Part shown: positions 8,677 through 16,909 of the stretch, piece by piece
How positions within the stretch are numbered: position 1 is the first letter of the stretch
How the letters are laid out: each line of letters opens with the position of its first letter
Program-made: the position numbers and the translations under genes
Notes under the pieces: model-generated
Databases searched by the model: none
What the model was told of the DNA's origin: nothing
The model's input: the letters and a program-made list of their open reading frames with translations, nothing else
Origin: Actinoplanes derwentensis
GTDB taxonomy: Bacteria > Actinomycetota > Actinomycetes > Mycobacteriales > Micromonosporaceae
Assembly (NCBI RefSeq): GCF_900104725.1
Contig: NZ_LT629758.1
Coordinates: 6,186,001-6,250,000, forward strand
Length of the DNA stretch: 64,000 nt
Reading direction: 5' to 3'

Positions 8677-10308
8677 GTGCTGACGGCGATCGGATGGGCT
8701 CTACTGGGGGCGGTGAGCGTCGGCGCCATTCTCTACGGTGTGCGCCGCCACCGCCCGGCTCGGCGTGCCCCCTGGCTGCTGCTGGCCGGCTCGCTCGCAG
8801 CGCTGGCCGCCGGCGACGTGCTGTATGAGTCGGACCGTCTGCAGGCCCTCGCCGACACCATCTACCTGGTGATGTTCGCCCTGGTCGCGATGAGCCTGCA
8901 CCAGTTCACCCGGGGTGGCTCGCTGCTTGTCGACCGGGCCCGCCTGATCGACCTGATCGCCTTCGCCTGCGCCGCGATGCTCGTCGTCTGGGTCTTCGTG
9001 ATCGGCTCGGCGAGCAGATTCCAGACCGTCTCCCCCGCCGATGTGATCGGTGACCTGCTGCTGATCGTGGTCGCGATCCGGCTGCTCACCGCCGACCGGC
9101 GCAACATCGCGGCGGGCCTGCTGGTCACCGGCGGCCTGGCGATGCTCACCGGCGACGTCCTCTACCCGCTCACCCGGGAGAACCCGGTCACCGAGCTGGC
9201 GTTCGTGGCGCTCTACCTGATGTGGGGCGCGTCCGCGTTGCACCCGTCGATGGCCCGGCTCACCGAACCGCAGCCGGTCCAGCTGTCGCCGTGGCGGTTC
9301 CGCGACACCACCCTGCTCGCTCTCTCCGCAGCCACCCCGCCGCTGGTGCTGGTGATCGAGGCGCTCTCCGGGACGGTCCACAACGGTGTCGTGATCGCCG
9401 TCACCGGCGCGATCACCCTGCTGCTCACCATCACCCGGCTCGCCGACGCCGTCCAGCAGCACAGCCAGGCCCTCACCCGCGAACGTGCGCTGCGCGCGGC
9501 GAACACCGCCCTGGTCGCGGCCGCCGACCCACCGGCCGTCGAGGCAGCGGTCCGGGCCGCGGTCGCCCATCTACTGCCCGCCGGCGCGGTCGGCCGGGTC
9601 GTTCTCGCCACCGACGACGCCGCGCTCACCGCCGCTCTCGACAGCTCGGGAGTGCCCGCCGGGGCCGGTACCCGAAGCTGGTGGACCGGTGATCACACTC
9701 TCATCTGTCCACTGCGTCTGGAACCACTCGCCGTGGCCCGGCCCAGTGGCGGTGCCCTGGTCGTCGCCGGCCGCCGGGACGCGCTCATCGCCGGACGGGA
9801 CTCGCTCGAAGTGCTGGCCGGGGAGACCGCACTGGCCCTGGACCGGATCACCCTGGTCGAGGCGGTCGGCCGCCGGGACAGCGACCTCTACCTGCGGGCG
9901 GTCACCGGCAACACCGCCGAGATCATGGCAGTGGTCGACTCCGACCACCGGATCCGGTACGCCAGCCCCGGGCTGCGCCGTCTGGCCGGCGTCGAGGAGA
10001 TGCCCCCGCTCACCGCTTTCGACGAGCTGATCCACCCCGACGATCAAGAGGCGGTACGCCGGGCGCTGCGAGCCGAGGGCGACGGCAAGGTGTTCTGTGC
10101 CCTGCCCCGGCCGGACGGCACTCAAGTGCTGGCCGAGGTTCGCTATCGGGATCTGCGCGCCGACCGGCTCGTCCAGGGCCTGGTGGTGACCCTGCGGGTG
10201 GTCGGCAGCCGCAGCGACGTGGTCGAACCGGCACCGCATCACGAGCATCAGGGTGGACTGCCGGCCTGGGAGAACCGCCGCAGTGCCCAGCACAAGTTCC
10301 GGTACTGA
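8677..10308 (+). CDS. Multi-pass membrane sensor with GAF-like and PAS domains, no output domain
   Basis: 543 residues from GTG 8677. The N-terminal 260 residues hold about seven to eight membrane segments, as in the sensor part of actinobacterial diguanylate cyclase proteins. A short helical linker (residues about 260-285) leads to a GAF-like domain (about 285-400). A PAS domain follows (EIMAVVDSDHRIRYASPGLRRL and LIHPDDQEAVRRAL). After the PAS only a short tail remains, ending NRRSAQHKFRY; no GGDEF, EAL, kinase or phosphatase domain follows. It may signal through a partner. The 114-bp upstream gap contains TGTCCAT and ATGGACA as a spaced inverted repeat. A terminator follows the gene. Confidence 0.75.
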   Translation: MLTAIGWALLGAVSVGAILYGVRRHRPARRAPWLLLAGSLAALAAGDVLYESDRLQALADTIYLVMFALVAMSLHQFTRGGSLLVDRARLIDLIAFACAAMLVVWVFVIGSASRFQTVSPADVIGDLLLIVVAIRLLTADRRNIAAGLLVTGGLAMLTGDVLYPLTRENPVTELAFVALYLMWGASALHPSMARLTEPQPVQLSPWRFRDTTLLALSAATPPLVLVIEALSGTVHNGVVIAVTGAITLLLTITRLADAVQQHSQALTRERALRAANTALVAAADPPAVEAAVRAAVAHLLPAGAVGRVVLATDDAALTAALDSSGVPAGAGTRSWWTGDHTLICPLRLEPLAVARPSGGALVVAGRRDALIAGRDSLEVLAGETALALDRITLVEAVGRRDSDLYLRAVTGNTAEIMAVVDSDHRIRYASPGLRRLAGVEEMPPLTAFDELIHPDDQEAVRRALRAEGDGKVFCALPRPDGTQVLAEVRYRDLRADRLVQGLVVTLRVVGSRSDVVEPAPHHEHQGGLPAWENRRSAQHKFRY

Positions 10309-10342
10309 AGTCCAGTGCTCTTCTCAAGAAAGCTTTCAGAAA

Positions 10343-10384
10343 CGCGAAATGCCGGCACCTCGTCGGGCCGGCATTCGCGTTTTT
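10343..10384 (+). terminator. Rho-independent terminator
   Basis: CGCGAAATGCCGGC pairs with GCCGGCATTCGCG (one bulged A) around an 10-nt loop, followed by TTTTT. It lies 35 bp after the sensor gene. Confidence 0.85.
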
Positions 10385-10426
10385 GAGTTGTCGAACCGCG
10401 GATCTTTTCGAGTTGTCGAACCGCGG
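10385..10426. repeat. Two tandem copies of a 25-bp unit
   Basis: GAGTTGTCGAACCGCGG occurs at 10385-10401 and 10410-10426, each preceded by a TTTT-containing stretch. It fills the gap between the sensor gene terminator and the GlsB-like gene, which are convergent. Confidence 0.7.
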
Positions 10427-10427
10427 G

Positions 10428-10709
10428 TCAGCGGGTCAGACGGCGACGGCTGCCGACGCCGGCGACCAGGGCGACACCGATGGCGGCCAGAACGACCTGG
10501 AACGCGAACTCGATCCAGTCGAAACCGGCGGTGTCGGCGACACCGGCGGCGCGGGCGATGACCGTGCCCAGCAGCGCGGCGACGACACCGACGACCATGG
10601 TCAGCCACAGCGGGATGTTCTGCTTGCCGGGTACCACGAGCCGGCCGAGAGCGCCGATGACGAGGCCGACGATCAGGGCCACGATGATTCCGGTGAGCGT
10701 GAACTCCAT
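10428..10709 (-). CDS. GlsB/YeaQ/YmgE family stress response membrane protein
   Basis: 93 residues with three predicted membrane helices. The N-terminal GIIVALIVGLVIGALGRLVVPGKQN is typical of the transglycosylase-associated (Transgly_assoc) family, and WLTMVVGVVAALLGT follows. A strong AGGAGG lies 7 nt before the ATG. Homologs are induced under stress, but the biochemical role is unknown. It is monocistronic, downstream of lepA on the same strand's opposite flank. Confidence 0.9.
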   Translation of the reverse strand: MEFTLTGIIVALIVGLVIGALGRLVVPGKQNIPLWLTMVVGVVAALLGTVIARAAGVADTAGFDWIEFAFQVVLAAIGVALVAGVGSRRRLTR

Positions 10710-10791
10710 GGGGTCCTCCTCGGGGGGTGGAGCTTATTGGTTGCGTCCGTCGAGCACCTCAATTCCCGACCCCCCGACGAATCAAACCGCC

Positions 10792-12672
10792 CTATTTTTT
10801 TGTCGCCCCCTTGGCGTCCGCGGAGTCAGAAGTGGAGAGCGCGGCGATGAAGGCCTCCTGGGGGACCTCCACCCGGCCGACCATCTTCATCCGCTTCTTG
10901 CCTTCCTTCTGCTTCTCCAGCAGCTTCCGCTTGCGGCTGATGTCACCGCCGTAACACTTCGCGAGCACGTCCTTGCGGATGGCACGGATCGTCTCGCGGG
11001 CGATGATCCGGGAGCCGATGGCCGCCTGGATCGGCACCTCGAACTGCTGGCGCGGAATGAGTTTCTGCAGCTTGGCGGCGATGCTGGTGCCGTAGGCGTA
11101 CGCCTTGTCCTTGTGCACGATCGCACTGAACGCGTCCACCGGCTCACCGTGCAGCAGGATGTCCACTTTCACCAGGTCGGCGGCCTGCTCACCGGAGGGC
11201 TCGTAGTCGAGTGACGCGTAGCCCTTGGTCTTGCTCTTCAACTGGTCGAAGAAGTCGAAGATGATCTCGGCGAGCGGGAGCATGTAGCGCAGCTCCACCC
11301 GTTCGGAGGACAGGTACTCCATGCCGAGCAGGTTGCCGCGACGGCTCTGGCACAGCTCCATGACGGCGCCCACGTACTCGTTCGGCACCAGGACCGTCGC
11401 TCGTACGACCGGCTCGTGGATCTCCGCGATCTTGCCCTCGGGGAACTCGCTCGGGTTCGTGACGATCGACTCTTTCGCGTCCTCGGTGAACACCTGGTAG
11501 ACCACGTTCGGCGCGGTGGAGATCAGGTCGAGGTTGAACTCGCGCTCCAGCCGCTCGCCGATGATCTCCAGGTGCAGCAGGCCCAGGTAACCGACCCGGA
11601 ACCCGAAACCGAGCGCCGCCGACGTCTCCGGCTCGTAAGTGAGCGCGGCGTCGTTCAGCTTCAGCTTGTCGAGGGCGTCACGCAGCGCCGGGTAGTCCGA
11701 GCCGTCGATCGGGTACAGACCCGAGTAGACCATCGGCCTCGGCTCCTTGTAACCGCCGAGCGCGTCCTTGGCCGGGCGGAGACTGCCGGTGATGGTGTCG
11801 CCGACCTTCGACTGGCGGACGTCCTTCACACCGGTGATCAGGTAACCGACCTCGCCGACACCGAGGGCGCCGGCTTTCTCCATCTCCGGCGAGACGACAC
11901 CGATCTCCAGCAGCTCGTGCACCGCGCCGGTGGACATCATCTTGATCTTGTCGCGTGCGCTGATCCGGCCGTCGATCACCCGCACGTAGGTGACGACGCC
12001 GCGATAGACGTCGTACACCGAGTCGAAGATCATCGCTCGGGCCGGGGCCTCCGCGTCGCCGACCGGCGCCACGAACTGCCGGACGATCTCGTCCAGCAGG
12101 TGATCGACGCCGACGCCGGTCTTGCCGGACACCCGCAGCACGTCGGACGGCTCACAGCCGATCAGCTTGGCCAGCTCCTCAGCGTACTTCTCCGGCTGCG
12201 CCGCCGGCAGGTCGATCTTGTTGAGCACCGGGATGATGCGGAGGTCGTTCTCCATCGCCAGGTACAGGTTGGCGAGAGTCTGCGCCTCGATCCCCTGCGC
12301 GGCGTCCACCAGCAGGACCGCACCCTCACAGGCCGCCAGACTGCGGGAGACCTCATAGGTGAAGTCGACGTGCCCCGGGGTGTCGATCATGTTGAGGACG
12401 GCGGTCTCACCCTGCTTGCCGCCCTCACGGACCGTCCAGGGCATCCGCACGGCCTGCGACTTGATGGTGATGCCGCGCTCGCGTTCGATGTCCATCCGGT
12501 CGAGGTACTGCGCGCGCATCTGGCGCGGGTCGACCACCCCGGTGATCTGCAACATCCGGTCGGCCAGCGTCGACTTGCCGTGGTCGATGTGGGCGATGAT
12601 GCAGAAGTTGCGGATGCGGCTGGGATCGGTCGATCCGATCACGTTCACGCCGGGGTCGAGCGGTCCAGGCAC
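10792..12672 (-). CDS. lepA: Elongation factor 4 (LepA)
   Basis: 626 residues from GTG 12672. The GTPase domain carries the P-loop AHIDHGKST (residues 27-35), the [10 protein letters not shown] switch I, DTPGH and NKIDLP. Translation-factor domains II and III follow, then the LepA-specific C-terminal domain ([23 protein letters not shown]). LepA binds ribosomes and promotes back-translocation or 30S biogenesis. In actinobacteria it lies between rpsT and hemW, as here. The gene ends in a run of AAA codons before TAG. Confidence 0.98.
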   Translation of the reverse strand: MPGPLDPGVNVIGSTDPSRIRNFCIIAHIDHGKSTLADRMLQITGVVDPRQMRAQYLDRMDIERERGITIKSQAVRMPWTVREGGKQGETAVLNMIDTPGHVDFTYEVSRSLAACEGAVLLVDAAQGIEAQTLANLYLAMENDLRIIPVLNKIDLPAAQPEKYAEELAKLIGCEPSDVLRVSGKTGVGVDHLLDEIVRQFVAPVGDAEAPARAMIFDSVYDVYRGVVTYVRVIDGRISARDKIKMMSTGAVHELLEIGVVSPEMEKAGALGVGEVGYLITGVKDVRQSKVGDTITGSLRPAKDALGGYKEPRPMVYSGLYPIDGSDYPALRDALDKLKLNDAALTYEPETSAALGFGFRVGYLGLLHLEIIGERLEREFNLDLISTAPNVVYQVFTEDAKESIVTNPSEFPEGKIAEIHEPVVRATVLVPNEYVGAVMELCQSRRGNLLGMEYLSSERVELRYMLPLAEIIFDFFDQLKSKTKGYASLDYEPSGEQAADLVKVDILLHGEPVDAFSAIVHKDKAYAYGTSIAAKLQKLIPRQQFEVPIQAAIGSRIIARETIRAIRKDVLAKCYGGDISRKRKLLEKQKEGKKRMKMVGRVEVPQEAFIAALSTSDSADAKGATKK

Positions 12673-12883
12673 GGTTTTCCGTTCTTCTCGGGCTGGGCTA
12701 GCGCGGTCTGATCCCCCAGCGGCCCTCCGCTTCCGGCCTCTTCACTCGGCCGTCGGGCTGCTGGGTGACACCGGCACCGGGCCGGCGTCACCTATCGTCC
12801 CACGTCCGCGAGGGAAGCTCCGATCACACCCGTTCACGCGGCCCCGAACTGTGCCTCCCCCACGGTCCCGGCTCAGACCGCGC

Positions 12884-13417
12884 TCACATCGGGGGCTCCA
12901 GGAACAGGGCGGACAGCTTGGGCAGACGGCGGCGCATCTCGTCCTCGTTGTCGAAATCCCACAGGTCGGCCACCTCGGGCCTGGTCCGTGGTCGCGCGCC
13001 GGACGGCAGCGGCGACCCGGTGGCCTGCTGATAAGCCCGCTCCGCGATCCCGAGCACCTCCTCGGCCTCGAAGACCGCGCCGGTGTCGGCGGCCTCCTTG
13101 ATCACGGCCACGTTGGCGAGCACATCGGGTTTCTGCACGGCGGCGGCCACCGCCTTGCGCCCGTGCGCGATCAGCCAGCCCCGGAACGCGTCGAACCCGG
13201 CCTCGTCGGCACCACTGTTGATCAGATAGGCCGCGGCCCACAGATCCTCCGTGCCGGAGGCGACCATCACCTTCTCCAGGTGCAGGCCCCAGGCGACGAT
13301 CTCCTCGGGGTCGACGGCGGCCAGCTCGGCGACGGCACGCTCGGCCACCTCGGCGGGGGAAGCCGGCCGGTCGGCGGTGGCACGGTCGATGACCGCCCAG
13401 AAATCGTCGGTTCGCAT
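12884..13417 (-). CDS. DUF4240 domain-containing protein
   Basis: 177 residues. The N-terminal MRTDDFWAVIDRA and the central LWAAAYLINSGADEAGFDAFRGWLIAHGRKAV match the DUF4240 family, in which FW, LW.AAY and F..FR.WLI..G are conserved. The rest is helical with an acidic C-terminal region. The function is unknown. It lies divergently next to the phosphotransferase gene, 54 bp apart. Confidence 0.85.
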   Translation of the reverse strand: MRTDDFWAVIDRATADRPASPAEVAERAVAELAAVDPEEIVAWGLHLEKVMVASGTEDLWAAAYLINSGADEAGFDAFRGWLIAHGRKAVAAAVQKPDVLANVAVIKEAADTGAVFEAEEVLGIAERAYQQATGSPLPSGARPRTRPEVADLWDFDNEDEMRRRLPKLSALFLEPPM

Positions 13418-13470
13418 GCTGCGATCCTGCCAGTGCGGTACGACAATTCCACGGACGGCAGGATGGAGAC

Positions 13471-14481
13471 ATGCGGCCGATCACTCTGCCCGACGTTTCG
13501 TACGATGCGACCGCCGTACGACCGTCATGGTCTGACCTGCCGGAAACCGTGCGTGAATCGATCACCGCGCGCCTCGGCTCTCCGGTGTCCGTCGCGCGCA
13601 GCGCCGGTGGCGGTTTCACCCGGGCCTTCGCCGCGCTGCTGGATACCGAGGCCGGGACCAGGGCATTCGTGAAGGCGGCGCCGTTGAACGACCCGACGTC
13701 GCAGTGGTACGCCCGGGAGGCAGCCCTCACCGCCGCCCTCCCTCACGAGGTGACCGCCGCCCGCCCACTCTGGACTCTGACCGAATCTGACTATTTCGTG
13801 CTCGCCCTGGAACCGGTCGACGGCCGGATCCCGGAACTCCCCTGGACCCAGGCCGACCTGGACACCACGCTGCGCGCCTGGTCGGCGGCGGCGACCGCGC
13901 TCGCCTATCCGCCGCCCCGGCTCCTGGAGATCGGCATGCCCACGCTGCCGGACATCCTGCGTGCGGAGATGAGCTGGTGGTCACTGATCGCCCGGAAACG
14001 CGAGCCGATGCCCGGCCCGGCGACCCGGACGATCGCCCCGCAGCGCCTCACCGAACTGGCGCGCTTGGAACGAGCCCTGCCCGCGCTGGCCGCCGGTGAC
14101 GGCATGTGCCACGGCGATCTGCGGGTCGACAACGTACTGATCGACTCCGGCGGCCGGGCCTGGATCTGTGACTGGACCTGGCCGTGCCTGGGCGCGCCCT
14201 GGTTCGACACGGTCACGCTGCTGGTCAGCGCCTATGCCAGTGGTCTGAACACCGATGCGGTGCTGCGGGCCTGGGGCGCTCCCGACGAGGGGGTCGATGG
14301 GGCGCTGGCGGCGCTGGCCGGGTACTGGCTGGGCCGAGCCGGTGGCAGCCCGAGCAGCGCGTCTCCGCACAGCCGTCAGCACCAGCGGTTCAGCGGCGAA
14401 CAGGCACTCGCCTGGCTCGCCGAACGCCGCGGCTGGACCGGCGCTCCCGCTCCGGAGAAGCGGCGCTGGCTACGTCGCTGA
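13471..14481 (+). CDS. Phosphotransferase family protein (aminoglycoside phosphotransferase fold)
   Basis: 336 residues with the APH/choline-kinase-like fold. The N-terminal lobe contains SAGGGFTRAFAALL as a nucleotide-binding loop. The catalytic loop is CHGDLRVDNVLID (about residues 212-224), with the metal-binding motif WICDWTWPCLGAPWFD after it. The family phosphorylates hydroxyls of many small molecules; resistance to an aminoglycoside is possible but not shown by sequence. No transposon or resistance genes lie nearby, so a metabolic kinase is as likely. Confidence 0.85.
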   Translation: MRPITLPDVSYDATAVRPSWSDLPETVRESITARLGSPVSVARSAGGGFTRAFAALLDTEAGTRAFVKAAPLNDPTSQWYAREAALTAALPHEVTAARPLWTLTESDYFVLALEPVDGRIPELPWTQADLDTTLRAWSAAATALAYPPPRLLEIGMPTLPDILRAEMSWWSLIARKREPMPGPATRTIAPQRLTELARLERALPALAAGDGMCHGDLRVDNVLIDSGGRAWICDWTWPCLGAPWFDTVTLLVSAYASGLNTDAVLRAWGAPDEGVDGALAALAGYWLGRAGGSPSSASPHSRQHQRFSGEQALAWLAERRGWTGAPAPEKRRWLRR

Positions 14482-14492
14482 TCCCAGCCGTT

Positions 14493-14521
14493 TTGGCGGC
14501 TCGGAGGCGTGCTGGTAGTCT
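14493..14521 (+). promoter_or_regulatory. Promoter of rpsT
   Basis: -35 TTGGCG (14493-14498), 17-bp spacer, -10 TAGTCT (14516-14521), close to the housekeeping consensus of actinobacteria. It implies a 5' untranslated region of about 128 nt before rpsT. Confidence 0.65.
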
Positions 14522-14545
14522 GATTCCTCGCGTGTGGTGACACGC

Positions 14546-14575
14546 TGTTGTTTCGTGCACTGCTGTTTCGTGCAC
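14546..14575 (+). repeat. 15-bp tandem duplication in the rpsT leader
   Basis: TGTTGTTTCGTGCAC is followed immediately by TGCTGTTTCGTGCAC (14 of 15 identical). Just upstream is a small hairpin, GCGTGTGGTGACACGC. Both lie in the predicted rpsT 5' untranslated region. Confidence 0.75.
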
Positions 14576-14655
14576 CGGCCTCGCCGGGTGAAACAGCCGC
14601 GCTGTGACCACTCGTTTGGACCATTTTTCCGAACTAGTCAGGACAAGGCTGTCGC

Positions 14656-14922
14656 GTGGCGAACATCAAGTCCCAGATCAAGCGCAACCGGCAGAACGAG
14701 AAGGCCCGTCTGCGCAACAAGTCGGTCAAGTCTTCGCTGAAGACCGTGATCCGCAAGCTGCACGAGGCGAGTGACTCGGGCAACGTCGAGTCGGCCACCG
14801 CGCTGCTGCGTGACGCCTCGCGTAAGCTGGACAAGGCTGTCAGCAAGGGCGTCATCCACAAGAACCAGGCGGCCAACCGCAAGTCGGCCATCGCCAAGAA
14901 GATCGCCTCGCTGTCCGCCTGA
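14656..14922 (+). CDS. rpsT: 30S ribosomal protein S20
   Basis: 88 residues from GTG 14656. The basic N-terminus [27 protein letters not shown] and the C-terminal [16 protein letters not shown] are typical S20. It binds 16S rRNA early in 30S assembly. The predicted leader of about 128 nt holds a hairpin and a tandem duplication, which could serve feedback control as known for S20 in other bacteria. A strong terminator lies about 80 bp downstream. Confidence 0.98.
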   Translation: MANIKSQIKRNRQNEKARLRNKSVKSSLKTVIRKLHEASDSGNVESATALLRDASRKLDKAVSKGVIHKNQAANRKSAIAKKIASLSA

Positions 14923-15002
14923 TCCTCGTCGGATCAGATCGGCCGCCGCATCGATGCGGGCGGTGATCTCAGCCCGCCCGTAACGGTGGGCAGCAACATC
15001 GA

Positions 15003-15052
15003 ACCGGGCACCGCCGGACCTTCACGGTCCATTGCGGTGCCCGGTAGCTTTT
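15003..15052 (+). terminator. Rho-independent terminator of rpsT
   Basis: ACCGGGCACCGCCGGACC pairs with GGTCCATTGCGGTGCCCGGT, giving a long stem with a small internal bulge. AGCTTTT follows. Confidence 0.85.
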
Positions 15053-15057
15053 CCCTC

Positions 15058-15185
15058 CCCGTACGAAACCCAGGCACGCCCTGCCCGTACGAAGACCAAA
15101 AACGCCCGCCCGTACGAGCCTCAGCACGCCCTGCCCGTACGAAGCCTCAGCGTGCCCCGCCTGCGCGAAAGCCAAGGGCGCCCGG
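15058..15185. repeat. Five tandem copies of a 25-26 bp unit
   Basis: Units start at 15058, 15084, 15109, 15134 and 15160. The first four begin CCCGTACGA, continue with a variable A-rich part and end ACGCCCTG or similar; the fifth is diverged. Unit lengths of 25 and 26 are not multiples of three, so the array is not coding in one frame. The remaining gap to 15392 shows nothing recognisable. Confidence 0.75.
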
Positions 15186-15392
15186 CTTTCGCGGACCGCC
15201 CCGGGCCTTCAAAGCCCCGCCGGTGACCGCCGACGCGAACCGCCAGCCCACGGCTCGCGGGGACCGCCTCCACCGGATGCAGGTCGAACGTCAAGGCGAA
15301 CCACCCACCCACGCTCGCCGACTCCCGCCACGAGATCACCCGCCCGGTCCAGCAGGTGCCCGTCCCGCGACCAGGACGCGAAGCCCATCTGT

Positions 15393-15552
15393 GTGGTGAC
15401 TTCGGGCGCGATCCGCACCACAGATCACCACACTATTGGCGGCGCCCATCTGTGTGGTTACTTCAGGCGCGATCCGCACCACAAGTCACCACGCCATCGA
15501 CAGCGCCCATCGCGTGGTGACTTCGGGCGCGATCTGAACCGTAGGTGACCAG
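15393..15552. repeat. Array of three 39-bp palindromic repeats, copies D, E and F
   Basis: Copies at 15393-15431, 15454-15492 and 15514-15552, start-to-start 61 and 60 bp. They are less perfect palindromes than the copies elsewhere. Left arms are close to GTGGTGACTTCGGGCGCGA and right arms end near CACCAC. Here the spacers also share a conserved GCGCCCATC or GAAGCCCATC before each copy, so this is a true tandem array of about 61-bp units. It lies between the convergent rpsT and the gene ending at 15665. Confidence 0.8.
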
Positions 15553-15664
15553 GCAGCCAGGACCACGAGACGTCTCTGGTCTCGCCAGGCGGCTGGTGTT
15601 TCGCCAGGCGGCTGGTCTACCTGAACATGCAGCAGCGGGCCTCAGACCGGCAGCAACCTACTGG

Positions 15665-16909
15665 CTATTCATAGCGTCGGGCCGCGGCCTGGCGGGCCAT
15701 CTGCTGGCGCACGTCCAACTGGTCGGCCCGAGGCCGATTTGAGGGCGCGCTGCCGACCGCGGGCCTGGCCTCGCGGTCGCCGGCAGCCGGATAGCCGGAA
15801 GGCCGCACCGGGAACGACCCACCGACGGCCTGCTCACCGGGCAGACCATGGTTCTCGTAGGGATGTCGGTCCGCACCGCTATAGGGATGCCGGTCCGCAC
15901 CGCCGTAAGGATGCCGGTCAGCGCTGCTGTAAGGATGACTGCGGGCTGCGGCATATGGCCGCCCCTCAGCGGCGGAGGCATATGTGATGCCGCCGACCAC
16001 GGGCACCTCGGCCATGCCGTCGTGCCGGTATCCGTCGGTCATGAACTCGGGCGTTGCCACCGGCCCGTATCCCATCGCCGACGGATCGCGGGAGACCACC
16101 GGCGCGAAACCACCCGGCCGCTCGAACTCCTCGGTTCGCCGACCGGACACATCCACCACCTCGGCCCCATCGGCCCGGATGACGAAGGGCACGTCTGACG
16201 CCCCGATCCCATCGCCGTAACCGGTGTCGGGTGCGCCTGACGCCATGCGCCCATCGCTGTGACCAGACAAGGACGCGCCTGACTGATCACGACCGTCGCC
16301 ATAACCGGTGACGAAAGCACCCGACGCCTCACGCTCATCGCCGTGACCGGTGACGAAAGCACCTGACGTCACACGCCCGTCGCCGTGACCAGAGAAGGGT
16401 GCGGATGACATTCCGTGCCCGTCACCATGGCCGGAGAGCGCGGCGGCGGAGCGGGCGGAGGCTGGAGAGCCGAACGTGCCAAGGGCTCCGGCGTGATCAG
16501 TGCGGGCTGTGGCGGTGGGCCCGGAGCCGTCAGCGTCAGCCGGTGGCCGGTAGCTGTCGGCGGGGGACTCGAGGGCCGGGGAATCGGCGTGCGCGGCAGC
16601 GGCACGGGCGGTCATCGCGGCTGGGCGTAGGACGGACGCGCGGACCGACGCGGCCTCGCCGTCCACCGGGGGTGTGGTGGAGGCGCCGGCGACCAGGTCG
16701 TTGAACTTGACCATCAGGGCGACCGTGAACGGCAGCACCAGCACCCCCCACCAGCTGACCAGCTCGGCCAGGGCCAGCAGGAGGCCCAGGACCACGGCTC
16801 CTTCGAGGAAGACGAAGCAGAGCAGGCTGCTGGGTGCCAGGTGCCGCAGGCACAGGATCCGCGCGTAGAGCGGCTGGCCGGCCGGGTCGACGGGACGGGG
16901 ACGGGTCAT
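15665..16909 (-). CDS. Membrane protein with two tandem peptide repeat regions, unknown function
   Basis: 414 residues. Two membrane helices lie near residues 33-70 (FVFLEGAVVLGLLLALAEL and WWGVLVLPFTVALMVKF). A long disordered tail follows. Residues 160-243 are six consecutive 14-residue repeats of the pattern G(H/Y)GDGRxxSGAxxT. Residues about 323-352 are four 8-residue repeats of RHPYSGAD type. The last 20 residues are charged and helical. The ATG overlaps the holA stop by 4 bp, so translation is probably coupled to holA. I recognise no domain; membrane anchoring of a flexible cytoplasmic tail is the simplest reading. Confidence 0.75.
   Translation of the reverse strand: MTRPRPVDPAGQPLYARILCLRHLAPSSLLCFVFLEGAVVLGLLLALAELVSWWGVLVLPFTVALMVKFNDLVAGASTTPPVDGEAASVRASVLRPAAMTARAAAAHADSPALESPADSYRPPADADGSGPTATARTDHAGALGTFGSPASARSAAALSGHGDGHGMSSAPFSGHGDGRVTSGAFVTGHGDEREASGAFVTGYGDGRDQSGASLSGHSDGRMASGAPDTGYGDGIGASDVPFVIRADGAEVVDVSGRRTEEFERPGGFAPVVSRDPSAMGYGPVATPEFMTDGYRHDGMAEVPVVGGITYASAAEGRPYAAARSHPYSSADRHPYGGADRHPYSGADRHPYENHGLPGEQAVGGSFPVRPSGYPAAGDREARPAVGSAPSNRPRADQLDVRQQMARQAAARRYE

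Noticed and set aside
13471..14481. Antibiotic resistance gene (aminoglycoside phosphotransferase)
   Set aside because: Only the fold is supported. Neither a resistance context nor specific substrate residues are visible, so it is listed as a phosphotransferase family protein.
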